64,000 bases of DNA. Source: Pseudobdellovibrionaceae bacterium. GTDB lineage: Bacteria; Bdellovibrionota; Bdellovibrionia; Bdellovibrionales; UBA1609. The notes below the pieces were generated by a model. The model worked only from the letters and a program-made list of their open reading frames with translations. It ran no database searches and was not told where the DNA came from. Made by a program: the position numbers and the translations under genes. The stretch's first letter is position 1. The number at the start of each line of letters is the position of its first letter. The DNA lies in assembly GCA_020635055.1 (NCBI GenBank), contig JACKAN010000009.1, positions 62,001 through 126,000 on the forward strand, in the 5' to 3' direction. Below are positions 17,667 to 26,890 of the stretch, one piece after another.

Positions 17667-18749
17667 TTAAGAAATGGCTACATCTTCTTCGATTCGATGA
17701 TATCCATACCATCTTTTTAATCTACCTCTGGGACGCTCTTGCCCTTCATCATATTCAAGTAAGACATACGTCAATTTTATTAATCTACCTAGACTTGCAA
17801 TATCTAAAGATGTGACCTCTGTCCATGTTCCAGTGTTAAAGTATTCTTTGCCTCTCTCAAACTGTCGATATTGATAGACATGAGTGTGACCAAAAATCAC
17901 CATGGACACGCGATCATCTTGTAGTATTTTTCTAGCAGCACTGCTTAAATCCGGATATATTGCCCTATCAATGAAAATTCTAAGAATTCGCTTAAATGGC
18001 CAAGACCTACGACTGTCTGAGATAAATACCGACTTAACAAAGTAAATGAGCAATTTAAAAGAGCCTTTTACTGTAAACCAAAACTCATTAAATAGCGCCC
18101 ATCTCATCATACGATGGAATGGCCGAATTTTATCTACATCAGGATACTTAGCTTTAATTTTTAAGACGAAATCGATAAAAAAATGAGAACCAAAAGGTAA
18201 ATTTAAAATGGGTTCTGGCAAATCCTTTTTTAAAAAGAACTTTCTGGGATCAAACTTATTGGCCACTTCATGCATATTGCCATGTTCAATATGAACTCCA
18301 TCAAAAAAATAAACTATATTCTTATACCTAATATTAGCATCTAACACTTCATTAATATAGGCACGCACGGCTGGCCAGAGCATACCCTGGTCATGGTTGC
18401 CAACAATAAAAGTGAGGATATGGCCTTCTTCACTAGCAAATTTTTTAAGAGCGCCAAAGAATTTGGGATGACCAGCTACAATTTGTTTTATTTTTTCCAG
18501 TGTAACTTGTTCTGTAATAACTGTTAAAAAATGGTCTCTGTAGGGTACCTGTAAAAAATTGAAAATATCACCGTTAAGAATAATTTCTACATCGTAATCA
18601 GCATATTTTCCCTTAGTATGAAATTCAAGGAATTCAACAAATTTATCATCGTAATAGAACTCTTCCAATGGATTATTTCTTCCATCTTCCTGTACTCTTC
18701 CGGTACCTAAATGCAAATCACTAACTACTAATTTTATTTTATTTTTCAT
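17667..18749 (-). CDS. Calcineurin-like metallophosphoesterase
   Basis: A 360-residue cytoplasmic or membrane-associated phosphoesterase. Metal-ligand motifs appear in order: SDLHLG (residue ~10), NGDIFNF (~60), GNHDQG (~117), HGN (~157) and GHTHVY (~288), as in UDP-2,3-diacylglucosamine hydrolase relatives, but it is longer than LpxH. A hydrophobic stretch (FKLLIYFVKSVFI, ~230) may touch the membrane. Its ATG follows the GGDEF gene stop directly, so they form one operon. Substrate unknown. Confidence 0.8.
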   Translation of the reverse strand: MKNKIKLVVSDLHLGTGRVQEDGRNNPLEEFYYDDKFVEFLEFHTKGKYADYDVEIILNGDIFNFLQVPYRDHFLTVITEQVTLEKIKQIVAGHPKFFGALKKFASEEGHILTFIVGNHDQGMLWPAVRAYINEVLDANIRYKNIVYFFDGVHIEHGNMHEVANKFDPRKFFLKKDLPEPILNLPFGSHFFIDFVLKIKAKYPDVDKIRPFHRMMRWALFNEFWFTVKGSFKLLIYFVKSVFISDSRRSWPFKRILRIFIDRAIYPDLSSAARKILQDDRVSMVIFGHTHVYQYRQFERGKEYFNTGTWTEVTSLDIASLGRLIKLTYVLLEYDEGQERPRGRLKRWYGYHRIEEDVAIS

Positions 18750-19766
18750 TTAACTGGCAGCTACATAAATAGTGTTTCTACTTTTATTTTTAGCTAAATA
18801 CATTGCATCATCGGCTAATTGTATTATTTGTTCGCTTGTTGAGGCATGAGTTGGAAAGCCTGCCAAACCAATACTCACTGTTAATTTGAGGTCAGAAGGT
18901 CCTCCCTCAACAGCAAAGCTCATGCTCTCAACGGCTTGCCTAATTCTTTCAGCTAGGACTTGGGCTTTGTCAACATCTGTTTGTGTTAAAATCAATACAA
19001 ATTCATCTCCACCATAGCGAAAAGCAAAATCAGAGGTTCTAATTTGGTTTTTTATAATATCTGAAATTTCAACAAGAATATGTGAGCCCACTTGGTGTCC
19101 ACAGGTATCATTCACTGCTTTAAAGTAATCAATATCTAGAAATAACACGGCAAAACCACCATCTTTTTCTCTTTTGGATCTCGAAATTTCTTTATCCAAA
19201 ACTAAAGGCAAATATCTTTGATTATATAAATCCGTTACATCATCCAAAAATGATTGCTCTCTTACCATATAGTGTTCAATACAAAACATTAGATGTTTTG
19301 TCATGTACTGAATGATGAGTTTAGATTTTGCAACGGCCGCACTCTTATCTTGAGCTTTCACATTTGTAAAAATTAAGTAAGTTTCAATTTCCAAAGTCCC
19401 AGGGTTTACAATTGGCACTAATATTTGTGATTTTTGGGCAAAATCTACACTTAAATACCCTTGGGATTTTAATTTTTCTAGATTTTCCTCCAAGTTAAAG
19501 GCTAAAAAATTCTGCAAAAATGTTTCGGTATTTACTTCCGTTTGAGAGGATAAAAATACTGAACGATCTAATCTAGAGTGAGCCACATAGTTCTTTTTCT
19601 TAGCTAACATAAGGTTGGCTTCTTCAGCCAAAATCCATAATACATTGTCTGAGGCAATTTTTACCGACAAATAATTAAGACTCCTTTTAACTACCGTAGA
19701 TAGACTTAAGGTATCGAAAAGTCCGTTTAAATCATCATTAATTTGAATATGAGTATAATTATCCAA
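18750..19766 (-). CDS. GGDEF diguanylate cyclase with GAF-like sensor
   Basis: A 338-residue cytoplasmic protein. The N-terminal ~170 residues look like a GAF-type sensory domain; the C-terminal GGDEF domain has LDIDYFKAVNDTCGHQVGS, active site GGDEF and an I-site RTSD five residues upstream, so product inhibition is expected. TTG start immediately after the TAA of the coiled-coil gene, with AAGG eight bases upstream. Part of the coiled-coil / GGDEF / phosphoesterase operon. Confidence 0.88.
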   Translation of the reverse strand: MDNYTHIQINDDLNGLFDTLSLSTVVKRSLNYLSVKIASDNVLWILAEEANLMLAKKKNYVAHSRLDRSVFLSSQTEVNTETFLQNFLAFNLEENLEKLKSQGYLSVDFAQKSQILVPIVNPGTLEIETYLIFTNVKAQDKSAAVAKSKLIIQYMTKHLMFCIEHYMVREQSFLDDVTDLYNQRYLPLVLDKEISRSKREKDGGFAVLFLDIDYFKAVNDTCGHQVGSHILVEISDIIKNQIRTSDFAFRYGGDEFVLILTQTDVDKAQVLAERIRQAVESMSFAVEGGPSDLKLTVSIGLAGFPTHASTSEQIIQLADDAMYLAKNKSRNTIYVAAS

Positions 19767-20813
19767 TTATTCTGCCTTTTTCAATGAAGTCATAGGATTA
19801 TTAAATTCTTCAGTTTCCAATAAAGAAAGAGCTAAACGCAATGTCTTTACTGTTTTTCTCATTACCTCTTGTTTTTGATTAAAGTACTTATTACTTTCTT
19901 GAATCTTATTTCTTAAAAATTCTATCTCTTGGCTAACATTATCCAACTGCCGTTTTAAATTTAAAATCATTTCATCTTTACTGTTTATTAAAGCTTTACT
20001 TTCTAACTTTACTAACTCTAGACGATTTTCTAATTCCCGCTCTCTAACTTTGATTTTTCTTAAACCTGTTTGTAGTCGAGCTTCTAACTCTTCTGCTTTT
20101 TGTCTTACTCGATTGAGCTCCTTATCTTTTTCGGACATGGATTTAAGTAATATTTCTTTTTCACCCACTACATTCTCATTTAGGTCTTTGTACTTGTTCC
20201 CATAATTATGAACTTGTGCTTCAAGAAAATCGACTTTGTTTCTGAAGGTTTCTGCAGCGGCAGCTAATTCTTCATTTTCTATTGAGATTTTTTCATTCTC
20301 CATTCGAAGTTCTTTAATTTTATTTTGTGCAATTTTAAGACTTTCTGCATCAGCCAATTTTGATTCTGTACTATTTAAAGGTCTCATCGCGCTTTGATAA
20401 GGGGAAGAAACATCAAATAAATCCATATCCACTTTTTCGGTGTGATCAAGATGGTCTTTATTTTCCTCTTCCATTTTTATATTTTCAGAGGCTTCTAATA
20501 GTTCTGTGGCCAATGTTTCTTCATAGGCTTGGACCAGCTCTTCTTCATTTAGGCCTTCGTTTAAATTGGGAGCATCATAAATTTCTGTCTTAGAATATTC
20601 TTCGTTTTCTAATTCTTTTTCTTTTGAGGGGGGAAGTTCTATATCTAATTCTATTACTTCATCAGAGTCAGAACTACTGAAATCTGCAAAGTTAATTGCA
20701 GAACCCGTATGTGGCTCTAAACCTTTAGCTTTATTATGAGTATCCTTACCACTAGACTTATTAATTTCATCAACCAATTCATCTACAAGGAAATCTTTTT
20801 TTTTCTTTGCCAT
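19767..20813 (-). CDS. Large coiled-coil protein
   Basis: A 348-residue cytoplasmic protein: a charged, acidic, probably disordered N-terminal half (to ~150) and a continuous coiled coil (about 155-330) rich in K, E and L heptads. No enzymatic motif. First gene of an operon with a GGDEF cyclase and a phosphoesterase (no bases between the coding regions). By analogy with polar or gliding scaffold proteins it might organise the signalling proteins at a cell site; that is inference. Confidence 0.75.
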   Translation of the reverse strand: MAKKKKDFLVDELVDEINKSSGKDTHNKAKGLEPHTGSAINFADFSSSDSDEVIELDIELPPSKEKELENEEYSKTEIYDAPNLNEGLNEEELVQAYEETLATELLEASENIKMEEENKDHLDHTEKVDMDLFDVSSPYQSAMRPLNSTESKLADAESLKIAQNKIKELRMENEKISIENEELAAAAETFRNKVDFLEAQVHNYGNKYKDLNENVVGEKEILLKSMSEKDKELNRVRQKAEELEARLQTGLRKIKVRERELENRLELVKLESKALINSKDEMILNLKRQLDNVSQEIEFLRNKIQESNKYFNQKQEVMRKTVKTLRLALSLLETEEFNNPMTSLKKAE

Positions 20814-20915
20814 CCTTGTAAACTATCGGAAAATACTAATATTTTTTTTATCGATTTTAATAAAATGTTAATAATAAAAGTCAAATTTACAGACTTTTGT
20901 GGAGTCGAAAGCTAA

Positions 20916-21827
20916 TTAATCTCTAAGGGCAATCACTTTATAGTACTCATTTTGTCTCGCTTCGACTTGAGGCCAGTCTACATTTAACAAGCCCTTAATG
21001 CTAAAGTCCTGAACCGTAAAACTTGCCATAAGACATCCGTGTATGCAGGCTTGCTTTATATCTTCACGATTCCAGTCGGAATTAAGTTTCGAAAGATACC
21101 CAAAAAATCCACCGGCAAATGTGTCACCAGCGCCAGTTGGATCAATAACTTTTTCAACGGGAAAGGCTGGTAGAATAAAATATTTCCCTTCAGAGTACAT
21201 CATAAAACCATACTCTCCTCTTTTCATTACTACCGCTCGAGGACCCCATTCAGTGAGTTCTTTAATTGCAGAAACTGTATTCCATGTATTTGAAAGTGCA
21301 CGCACTTCACCCTCATTGACTAACAAAACATCCACACGCTTTAGTAATTTTTTTAAGGAGTCCAATTTAGATTTAATCCAGAAATTCATAGTATCAACAC
21401 CTACTAATGTGGGATTGTCCACCTGATCTAAAACACGGTGCTGAAGTTCTGGATCGATATTAGCTAAAAACACATACTTGGAATCTCTATACTCTTTGGG
21501 CAATTCAGGATTAAAGTTTTCAAAAACATTCAGTTGCGTATCTATGGTTATGGCCTCATTCATGTCTTTTTCGTACTTACCTTCCCAGTGAAATGTGGAA
21601 CCGGGAACCTTCTGTAGACCCTTTAAATCAATATTTCTATCTTGAAGTATTTTAATATCAGTAGAATCATAATCATCGCCGATGACTCCAACAATTCGAA
21701 CACGTGAATACAATGATGCTGATAACGAAAAATAATTGGCTGATCCACCCAACGCATGATCCACCTTACCCGTGGGTGTTGTAATTGTATCGTAAGCCAC
21801 ACTTCCAACGACTAAAATCTCTGACAT
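20916..21827 (-). CDS. PfkB-family carbohydrate/nucleoside kinase
   Basis: A 303-residue kinase of the ribokinase/PfkB family. N-terminal VGSVAYDTI and GGSANYFSLSASL, and the C-terminal signature DPTGAGDTFAGGFFGY with the catalytic aspartate, are visible. Substrate cannot be decided; sequence resembles adenosine/sugar kinases. I chose ATG 21827 (AAGGAG eight bases upstream); TTG 21830 is just before it. Downstream of rlmN in the same direction. Confidence 0.85.
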   Translation of the reverse strand: MSEILVVGSVAYDTITTPTGKVDHALGGSANYFSLSASLYSRVRIVGVIGDDYDSTDIKILQDRNIDLKGLQKVPGSTFHWEGKYEKDMNEAITIDTQLNVFENFNPELPKEYRDSKYVFLANIDPELQHRVLDQVDNPTLVGVDTMNFWIKSKLDSLKKLLKRVDVLLVNEGEVRALSNTWNTVSAIKELTEWGPRAVVMKRGEYGFMMYSEGKYFILPAFPVEKVIDPTGAGDTFAGGFFGYLSKLNSDWNREDIKQACIHGCLMASFTVQDFSIKGLLNVDWPQVEARQNEYYKVIALRD

Positions 21828-21868
21828 CAAAGTTCTCCTTAAATATAATTAATATATATATTCTATTT

Positions 21869-22918
21869 TTAAATTGTCATTGATATAGGATGATTTTTAT
21901 AGGCTGAGGTCAATTGACCACAAGCTGCGTAAATGTCTCTTCCCATAGTTCGGCGGCGCAATACATGAACGTTCTTGCTTATGAGAAAATTTTGAAAAGC
22001 TTGAATTTTTTCTTCAGACGGACGACCAAAGCCTGAATCTGGATGCTCATTAAAGGGTATAATATTGATTTTACTTGGAACATCTCGCAATAAATACATT
22101 AACTGCTTGGCGTGGTCTATTGAGTCATTAAAATCCTTTAATAAAACATATTCCATTGTGACTTTATCTTTTGACTTTCTTGAATGTTCTTTGCAACTGG
22201 CTATTAGCTCTGCCAAGGGATACTTTTTGTTTATCGGCATGATTTGTGTTCTTAGTTCATCATTCGGTGCGTTCAAACTCACTGCCAGCCTCAATCCTGC
22301 CTGTGTCACTAATGGAATTTGTGGAACTAAACCCGAAGTCGATACAGTAATTTTCTTTCTAGATAAATTTACACCCCATGAATTGTGCAATATCTCTGAA
22401 GCCGATAAAACAGCGTCGGTATTATCTAAGGGCTCACCCATTCCCATATAAACAATATTTGTTATAGGTTCATCTTCAGGTTGATCCAACATTACTCGAA
22501 CAAATTGACCTACAATTTGCTGAGTGGACAATCTTCTTTTTAATTTCTGTTTTCCAGTAAAACAAAATTTACAGGCCATATTGCATCCCACTTCAGAAGA
22601 CAAACAAAGAGTTTGGCGGCGATTATTACCAGGAATTAAAACAGCTTCAACTGTTTCCCCCTCTCCCACTTCAAACAAATACTTTCTTGTACCATCTTGG
22701 CTAGAGCGAACATTCACGATATGAGGAAGTTCTAAGTTTAGCAATTGAGGTAAAAGTTGGCGAAAACTTTTGGAAACATTGGTCATTTCTTCGTAATCAA
22801 ATTGTTTCAACCCATAAATCCAGCGAAAAAGTTGTTGAGCGCGAAATTTTTTTTCACCATAACTTTCTAGGTACTGACCTAATTCTTCTAATTTAAATTG
22901 AAAAAAACTAACCGCCAT
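21869..22918 (-). CDS. rlmN: 23S rRNA (adenine-2503-C2) / tRNA A37 methyltransferase
   Basis: Radical SAM methyltransferase modifying A2503 of 23S rRNA and A37 of some tRNAs. Length 349. The cluster motif is CNMACKFCFTGKQ (residues ~115-125). GEPLDN and the C-terminal RRRTMGRDIYAACGQL with the catalytic cysteine are present. ATG with GAGGA upstream. A standard-size housekeeping enzyme between two PfkB-family kinases. Confidence 0.96.
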   Translation of the reverse strand: MAVSFFQFKLEELGQYLESYGEKKFRAQQLFRWIYGLKQFDYEEMTNVSKSFRQLLPQLLNLELPHIVNVRSSQDGTRKYLFEVGEGETVEAVLIPGNNRRQTLCLSSEVGCNMACKFCFTGKQKLKRRLSTQQIVGQFVRVMLDQPEDEPITNIVYMGMGEPLDNTDAVLSASEILHNSWGVNLSRKKITVSTSGLVPQIPLVTQAGLRLAVSLNAPNDELRTQIMPINKKYPLAELIASCKEHSRKSKDKVTMEYVLLKDFNDSIDHAKQLMYLLRDVPSKINIIPFNEHPDSGFGRPSEEKIQAFQNFLISKNVHVLRRRTMGRDIYAACGQLTSAYKNHPISMTI

Positions 22919-23015
22919 GAGTCCTCATTGATTTAACGCGCAGGCCCAATGGAGTAGCATAAAATCCGTAAATCCTCAACTTTATTTCAATAAGGCTTAA
23001 TTTCTAAAATTAATT

Positions 23016-24041
23016 CTATGATTTGAGCGCAGCTAACAATTCATCATAAGTACAGGCAACACAGCCCACTTTTCCCACAACTACACCGGCGGCAGAATTA
23101 GCCGCTATACAAGCTTCATTCAAATCAAAGCCCGATGCCCAGGCCAGAGAAAGCGTAGCAAGAACTGTGTCTCCTGCACCCGTAACATCAAAGGTTTGCT
23201 TAGCCTGTGTGGGCATGGCTAAGGCTTGTGTTTTATCTATATGTAACATGCCCTCTCTGCCTAAAGTCACTACCAAGTGTTCGCAGCCTAATTTTTTAAA
23301 TAAAGTCTGTGTAACTAAATTCAAAGAGTTTTCATCCTCTCTAAGATCATCCAAATTTAAACCCGAAAGGATAAAGGCCTCCTCTTTGTTGGGTTTAAAA
23401 ACATCGGCTCCTATATAATAACTAATTGGGGTATCCCGGTGAGGATCGACAAAAACTTTTTTATTTTTTTTATGTGCCATTTCAATAAGGGTTTGTGTAC
23501 TTTTTTCACTAAATACTCCCTTTGCATAATCTTCTAAAACAACAACATCTATATCTTCCATTAGATCATTGGCCTTACTAAGAAGCAGATTTTCAGTTTC
23601 TTTGTCTAAAAATTGTTTTCTTTCAAAATCCACTCTGGCTATATGATGATTCCCAGACATTAATCGTGTTTTGCGAGTTGTTGGGCGACCCTTAGCCACC
23701 ACTAAAGAGCTAGCGTCCACTCCCGCTTTTTTCATTAAATGTCTTAAATCTTCTGCGGTCGCATCATCGCCAACAACTCCAATTAAATGACAGCTCCCAC
23801 TTAAACTGACCACATTTTGTGCAACATTCGCTGCTAAACCGAGCCTTTGATCTTTAGTTTTAACTTCCAAAACCGGAACTGGTGCTTCTGGACTAATTCG
23901 TCTTACATCTCCAAGATAATATTCGTCCAAACAAATGTCCCCTATTACCAATAATCGACCTCTGGAAAGATCCTGTAGCTTTTCTGACACAGCCATTTTT
24001 TTATTCATTAATTCAACTGGAGAAATAAAATCTAGGTTCAT
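23016..24041 (-). CDS. rfaE1: D-glycero-beta-D-manno-heptose-7-phosphate kinase
   Basis: PfkB-family kinase phosphorylating heptose-7-phosphate at C1 for ADP-heptose and LPS inner-core synthesis. Motifs: LLVIGDICLDEYYLGDVRRI, SPEAPVPVLEV, GLAANVAQN, VEDYAKG-like VLEDYAKGV, and FDVTGAGDTVLATL. About 341 residues, so it is the separate RfaE1 domain without the fused adenylyltransferase; none is next to it. I chose ATG 24041 with AAGGA upstream; a frame extends to 24071. Confidence 0.93.
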   Translation of the reverse strand: MNLDFISPVELMNKKMAVSEKLQDLSRGRLLVIGDICLDEYYLGDVRRISPEAPVPVLEVKTKDQRLGLAANVAQNVVSLSGSCHLIGVVGDDATAEDLRHLMKKAGVDASSLVVAKGRPTTRKTRLMSGNHHIARVDFERKQFLDKETENLLLSKANDLMEDIDVVVLEDYAKGVFSEKSTQTLIEMAHKKNKKVFVDPHRDTPISYYIGADVFKPNKEEAFILSGLNLDDLREDENSLNLVTQTLFKKLGCEHLVVTLGREGMLHIDKTQALAMPTQAKQTFDVTGAGDTVLATLSLAWASGFDLNEACIAANSAAGVVVGKVGCVACTYDELLAALKS

Positions 24042-24179
24042 AAAATCCTTTTGGACCAATTTTGGGACCATAATATTTACTTATAAAATAATTAGCACCC
24101 ATTTTGCTGCGCATCTTTGACTTGATTTGAAACTATGTAAAGATTATTTTCTTCTACAAAATTGAATGGAGAATCCTTA

Positions 24180-25436
24180 ATGGAAAGCCTAACTGAAGGC
24201 GCACTTTATAGAAATACTTTGCGCACCCTTGAATCTGCTGGTGATTTAATAAAAATTAACGCTAACGCCCTGGAAAGACTCAAACTTCCTAGAAGAGCTG
24301 TTATAGTTTCTGTCCCTGTAAAAATGGACGATGGACGGGTACAAATTTTTCCAGGCTATAGAGTGCAACACAACCAAACTTTGGGACCTTTTAAAGGTGG
24401 TTTGCGTTATCATCAATCGGTTAACTTGAGTGAGGTGGCTGCCCTTTCCATGTTGATGACTTTCAAAAACTCACTTCTTGGACTGCCATTGGGTGGAGCA
24501 AAGGGTGGTATAACCGTAAATCCCAACCTTCTATCTATGAATGAATTAGAACATCTTACACGAAGATTCACTACTGAGCTGAACCCCTTTATTGGTCCTG
24601 ATAAAGATATACCTGCTCCAGATGTAGGAACAGACTCACAAACTATGGCTTGGATGTTAGATACTTACTCTATGGACTCCGGCTTTTCACAAACGGGAGT
24701 TGTAACAGGTAAACCTATTGAAATTGGTGGCTCCCATGGACGCGAATGTGCTACTGGTTTAGGTGTAGTCTATACTATTGAAAAAGCACTCGCGACTAGA
24801 AATCGAAAAATTCAAGATGCAAAAATTGCCATTCAAGGATTTGGTAAAGTGGGTATGCATGTAGCCATTGAAGCCTTTGCTCTTGGCGCTAAGATTCTTG
24901 CCGTCAGTGATGTTAGCGGTGCTATTTACCATCCAGAGGGCATTAACATTACTCAGCTTAAAAAATACATTGATGAAAATAAAGTATTAAAAGGATTTCC
25001 CAATGCACAAGGCATAGATGGCGAGGAACTGCTCGAACTGGATGTAGATGTTCTTGCCCCTTGTGCTTTAGATGGAACTATTAACAGCACTAATGTCGAC
25101 AGAATTAAAGCTCCCATAATTGTTGAGGGTGCCAACGGACCCGTAACAATGAATGCCAATGATGAACTTTGTAAAAAAGGGGTGCTGATTGTTCCTGATA
25201 TTTTAGCCAATGGCGGTGGAGTGGTTGTTAGTTATTTTGAATGGGTGCAAGATATCGTTTGGCTTTTTTGGCAAGAAGATGAAGTTCGTCAAAAACTAAA
25301 AACTATTATGTACAGATCTTTTGATACTGTTTGGAATTTTGCGCAAGAAAAACAAGAGAATTTGAGAATTTCTGCAATGGGTGTTTCTTTACAAAGGCTT
25401 GAAAAAGCTATGAAACTTAGAGGGCAAGCTTGGTAA
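24180..25436 (+). CDS. gdhA: Glutamate dehydrogenase (Glu/Leu/Phe/Val family)
   Basis: Interconverts glutamate and 2-oxoglutarate plus ammonia. 418 residues, the small hexameric type. Substrate region GPFKGGLRYHQSVNL, catalytic lysine in PLGGAKGGI, PAPDVGTDSQTMAW, Rossmann motif IQGFGKVG, and C-terminal NGGGVVVSYFEWVQ. ATG 24180 has GGAG eight bases upstream; the TTG at 24162 is less likely. Followed three bases later by pyrD, probably one operon. Confidence 0.95.
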   Translation: MESLTEGALYRNTLRTLESAGDLIKINANALERLKLPRRAVIVSVPVKMDDGRVQIFPGYRVQHNQTLGPFKGGLRYHQSVNLSEVAALSMLMTFKNSLLGLPLGGAKGGITVNPNLLSMNELEHLTRRFTTELNPFIGPDKDIPAPDVGTDSQTMAWMLDTYSMDSGFSQTGVVTGKPIEIGGSHGRECATGLGVVYTIEKALATRNRKIQDAKIAIQGFGKVGMHVAIEAFALGAKILAVSDVSGAIYHPEGINITQLKKYIDENKVLKGFPNAQGIDGEELLELDVDVLAPCALDGTINSTNVDRIKAPIIVEGANGPVTMNANDELCKKGVLIVPDILANGGGVVVSYFEWVQDIVWLFWQEDEVRQKLKTIMYRSFDTVWNFAQEKQENLRISAMGVSLQRLEKAMKLRGQAW

Positions 25437-25439
25437 TTA

Positions 25440-26441
25440 ATGATTTTAACTAAGCCTTGGTTGTTATTTCCACCACAAATGGCTCATGATCTGAGCCCCC
25501 GCCTACTAAAAATAATTTCTATATTTTCATCCAATAAAAACTGCTCATGGCGCAGTTTTTATTGGAAAAATCTCCATTTTAAAAATCCAATGGGAATTGC
25601 TGGTGGCGTAGATAAAAACGTGGAACAAGTAAACATCTGGTCCAGATTGGGTTGTGGCTTTATTGAAGTGGGCACAATAACTCCTTTAGAACAAAGTCCC
25701 AATCCTGGTAAAATTTTGGATCGAGACACTCAACATTTTGCTTTATGGAATAAAATGGGGTTTCCTAATCGTGGACTTTCTTCTGCAATAAAAAACTTGA
25801 GTAAACTCCCCCGTAACTCTGATATTCCCCTCTTTGCTAATATCGGAAAAAATAGAAATACTCCTAATGAGCTTGCCGCTAGTGACTACAAAGAGTGCAT
25901 TCAGAAATTAAAAAACTTTGTGGATGCATTTGTTATTAATATCAGCAGCCCGAACACGAAAAATCTTAGAGATTTGTTAGATCCCTCCAACTTAAAACCA
26001 TTTTTAAATGACGTTCTATCTGTAAGAAAAGTAAATCAACCAATTTTGTTAAAAATAAGTCCCGATTTAGATGATTCAACTTTAAAGAATATTTTGGATG
26101 TATCTGTAGAATCCGATATTGATGGTTGGATTTTTACAAACACCACCTTGCAAAGGCCCCATAACATTCAGTTTCCTGTTGAAGGAGGCCTATCGGGTAA
26201 GCCTTTGGCTGATACGGCTAAACAAGTTCTAAAGAGTTCATTAGATTACTTAGCCGACAGAAGAAAAGGACGACTCGTAATATCTACGGGTGGCATCATG
26301 AGTGAGCAAGATGTCATAGAGCGCTTAGAAATGGGTGCAGATCTAGTACAGGTCTACTCAGCGCTAATATTTGAAGGGCCTTTTTTTATTAAAAAATGTA
26401 TTCAATCTTTAAAAAAACTCGATCCACATAGTAATGTGTGA
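25440..26441 (+). CDS. pyrD: Dihydroorotate dehydrogenase (quinone), class 2
   Basis: FMN enzyme of pyrimidine synthesis that passes electrons to quinone, membrane-associated. 333 residues. NPMGIAGGVDKNVE, GFIEVGTITPLEQSPNPG, FANIGKNRNTPNE, and VINISSPNTKNLRDL (class 2 catalytic serine region) are visible, with the C-terminal GGIMSEQDVIERLEMGADLVQVY phosphate-binding part described here only by its start GGIMSEQD. ATG three bases after the gdh stop. Confidence 0.94.
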   Translation: MILTKPWLLFPPQMAHDLSPRLLKIISIFSSNKNCSWRSFYWKNLHFKNPMGIAGGVDKNVEQVNIWSRLGCGFIEVGTITPLEQSPNPGKILDRDTQHFALWNKMGFPNRGLSSAIKNLSKLPRNSDIPLFANIGKNRNTPNELAASDYKECIQKLKNFVDAFVINISSPNTKNLRDLLDPSNLKPFLNDVLSVRKVNQPILLKISPDLDDSTLKNILDVSVESDIDGWIFTNTTLQRPHNIQFPVEGGLSGKPLADTAKQVLKSSLDYLADRRKGRLVISTGGIMSEQDVIERLEMGADLVQVYSALIFEGPFFIKKCIQSLKKLDPHSNV

Positions 26442-26473
26442 CATTGCATTTCAAAAAGTTTAGCCTGTAAAAG

Positions 26474-26890
26474 ATGATGAGAAAAAAAAGACCCGTCTGG
26501 GTGCCTGTAGTGACTGGACTCATTTTAAAAGACTCAAATGTTCTTGTTGGTTGTCGACCTGAAGATAAAAACTTATCTGGTAAATGGGAATTCCCCGGTG
26601 GAAAAATAGAACTAAATGAGTCTCCAGAAGAAGCTCTCAAGAGGGAGTTAAGAGAAGAATTAGGCATTGATGCCAAAATAGAGAGGCTTAAGTTAGTAGG
26701 AACTCATACTTATGGCGAAACAGGCATTTTAATTTTATTTTATGAAGTTAGATATTGGCAAGGAGAGCCAAAAGCTCACTATCACACCCACCTTAAATGG
26801 ACTAGTTTAGAAGATTTAAAAAAACTCCCCCTTCCAGAAGCGAATCAAAAATTATTGCCCCAAATTATTGAGGCTTTAAAAAATGAATAA
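26474..26890 (+). CDS. mutT: Nudix hydrolase, MutT-like
   Basis: A 138-residue Nudix pyrophosphohydrolase, probably cleaning 8-oxo-dGTP. It shows GKWEFPGGKIELNESPEEAL followed by KRELREELGI, which fits the Nudix box GX5EX7REUXEEXGU. Length and PGGKIE pattern fit MutT. The weak RBS and two adjacent ATGs leave the first codon uncertain. It overlaps the next gene by 8 bases. Confidence 0.85.
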   Translation: MMRKKRPVWVPVVTGLILKDSNVLVGCRPEDKNLSGKWEFPGGKIELNESPEEALKRELREELGIDAKIERLKLVGTHTYGETGILILFYEVRYWQGEPKAHYHTHLKWTSLEDLKKLPLPEANQKLLPQIIEALKNE

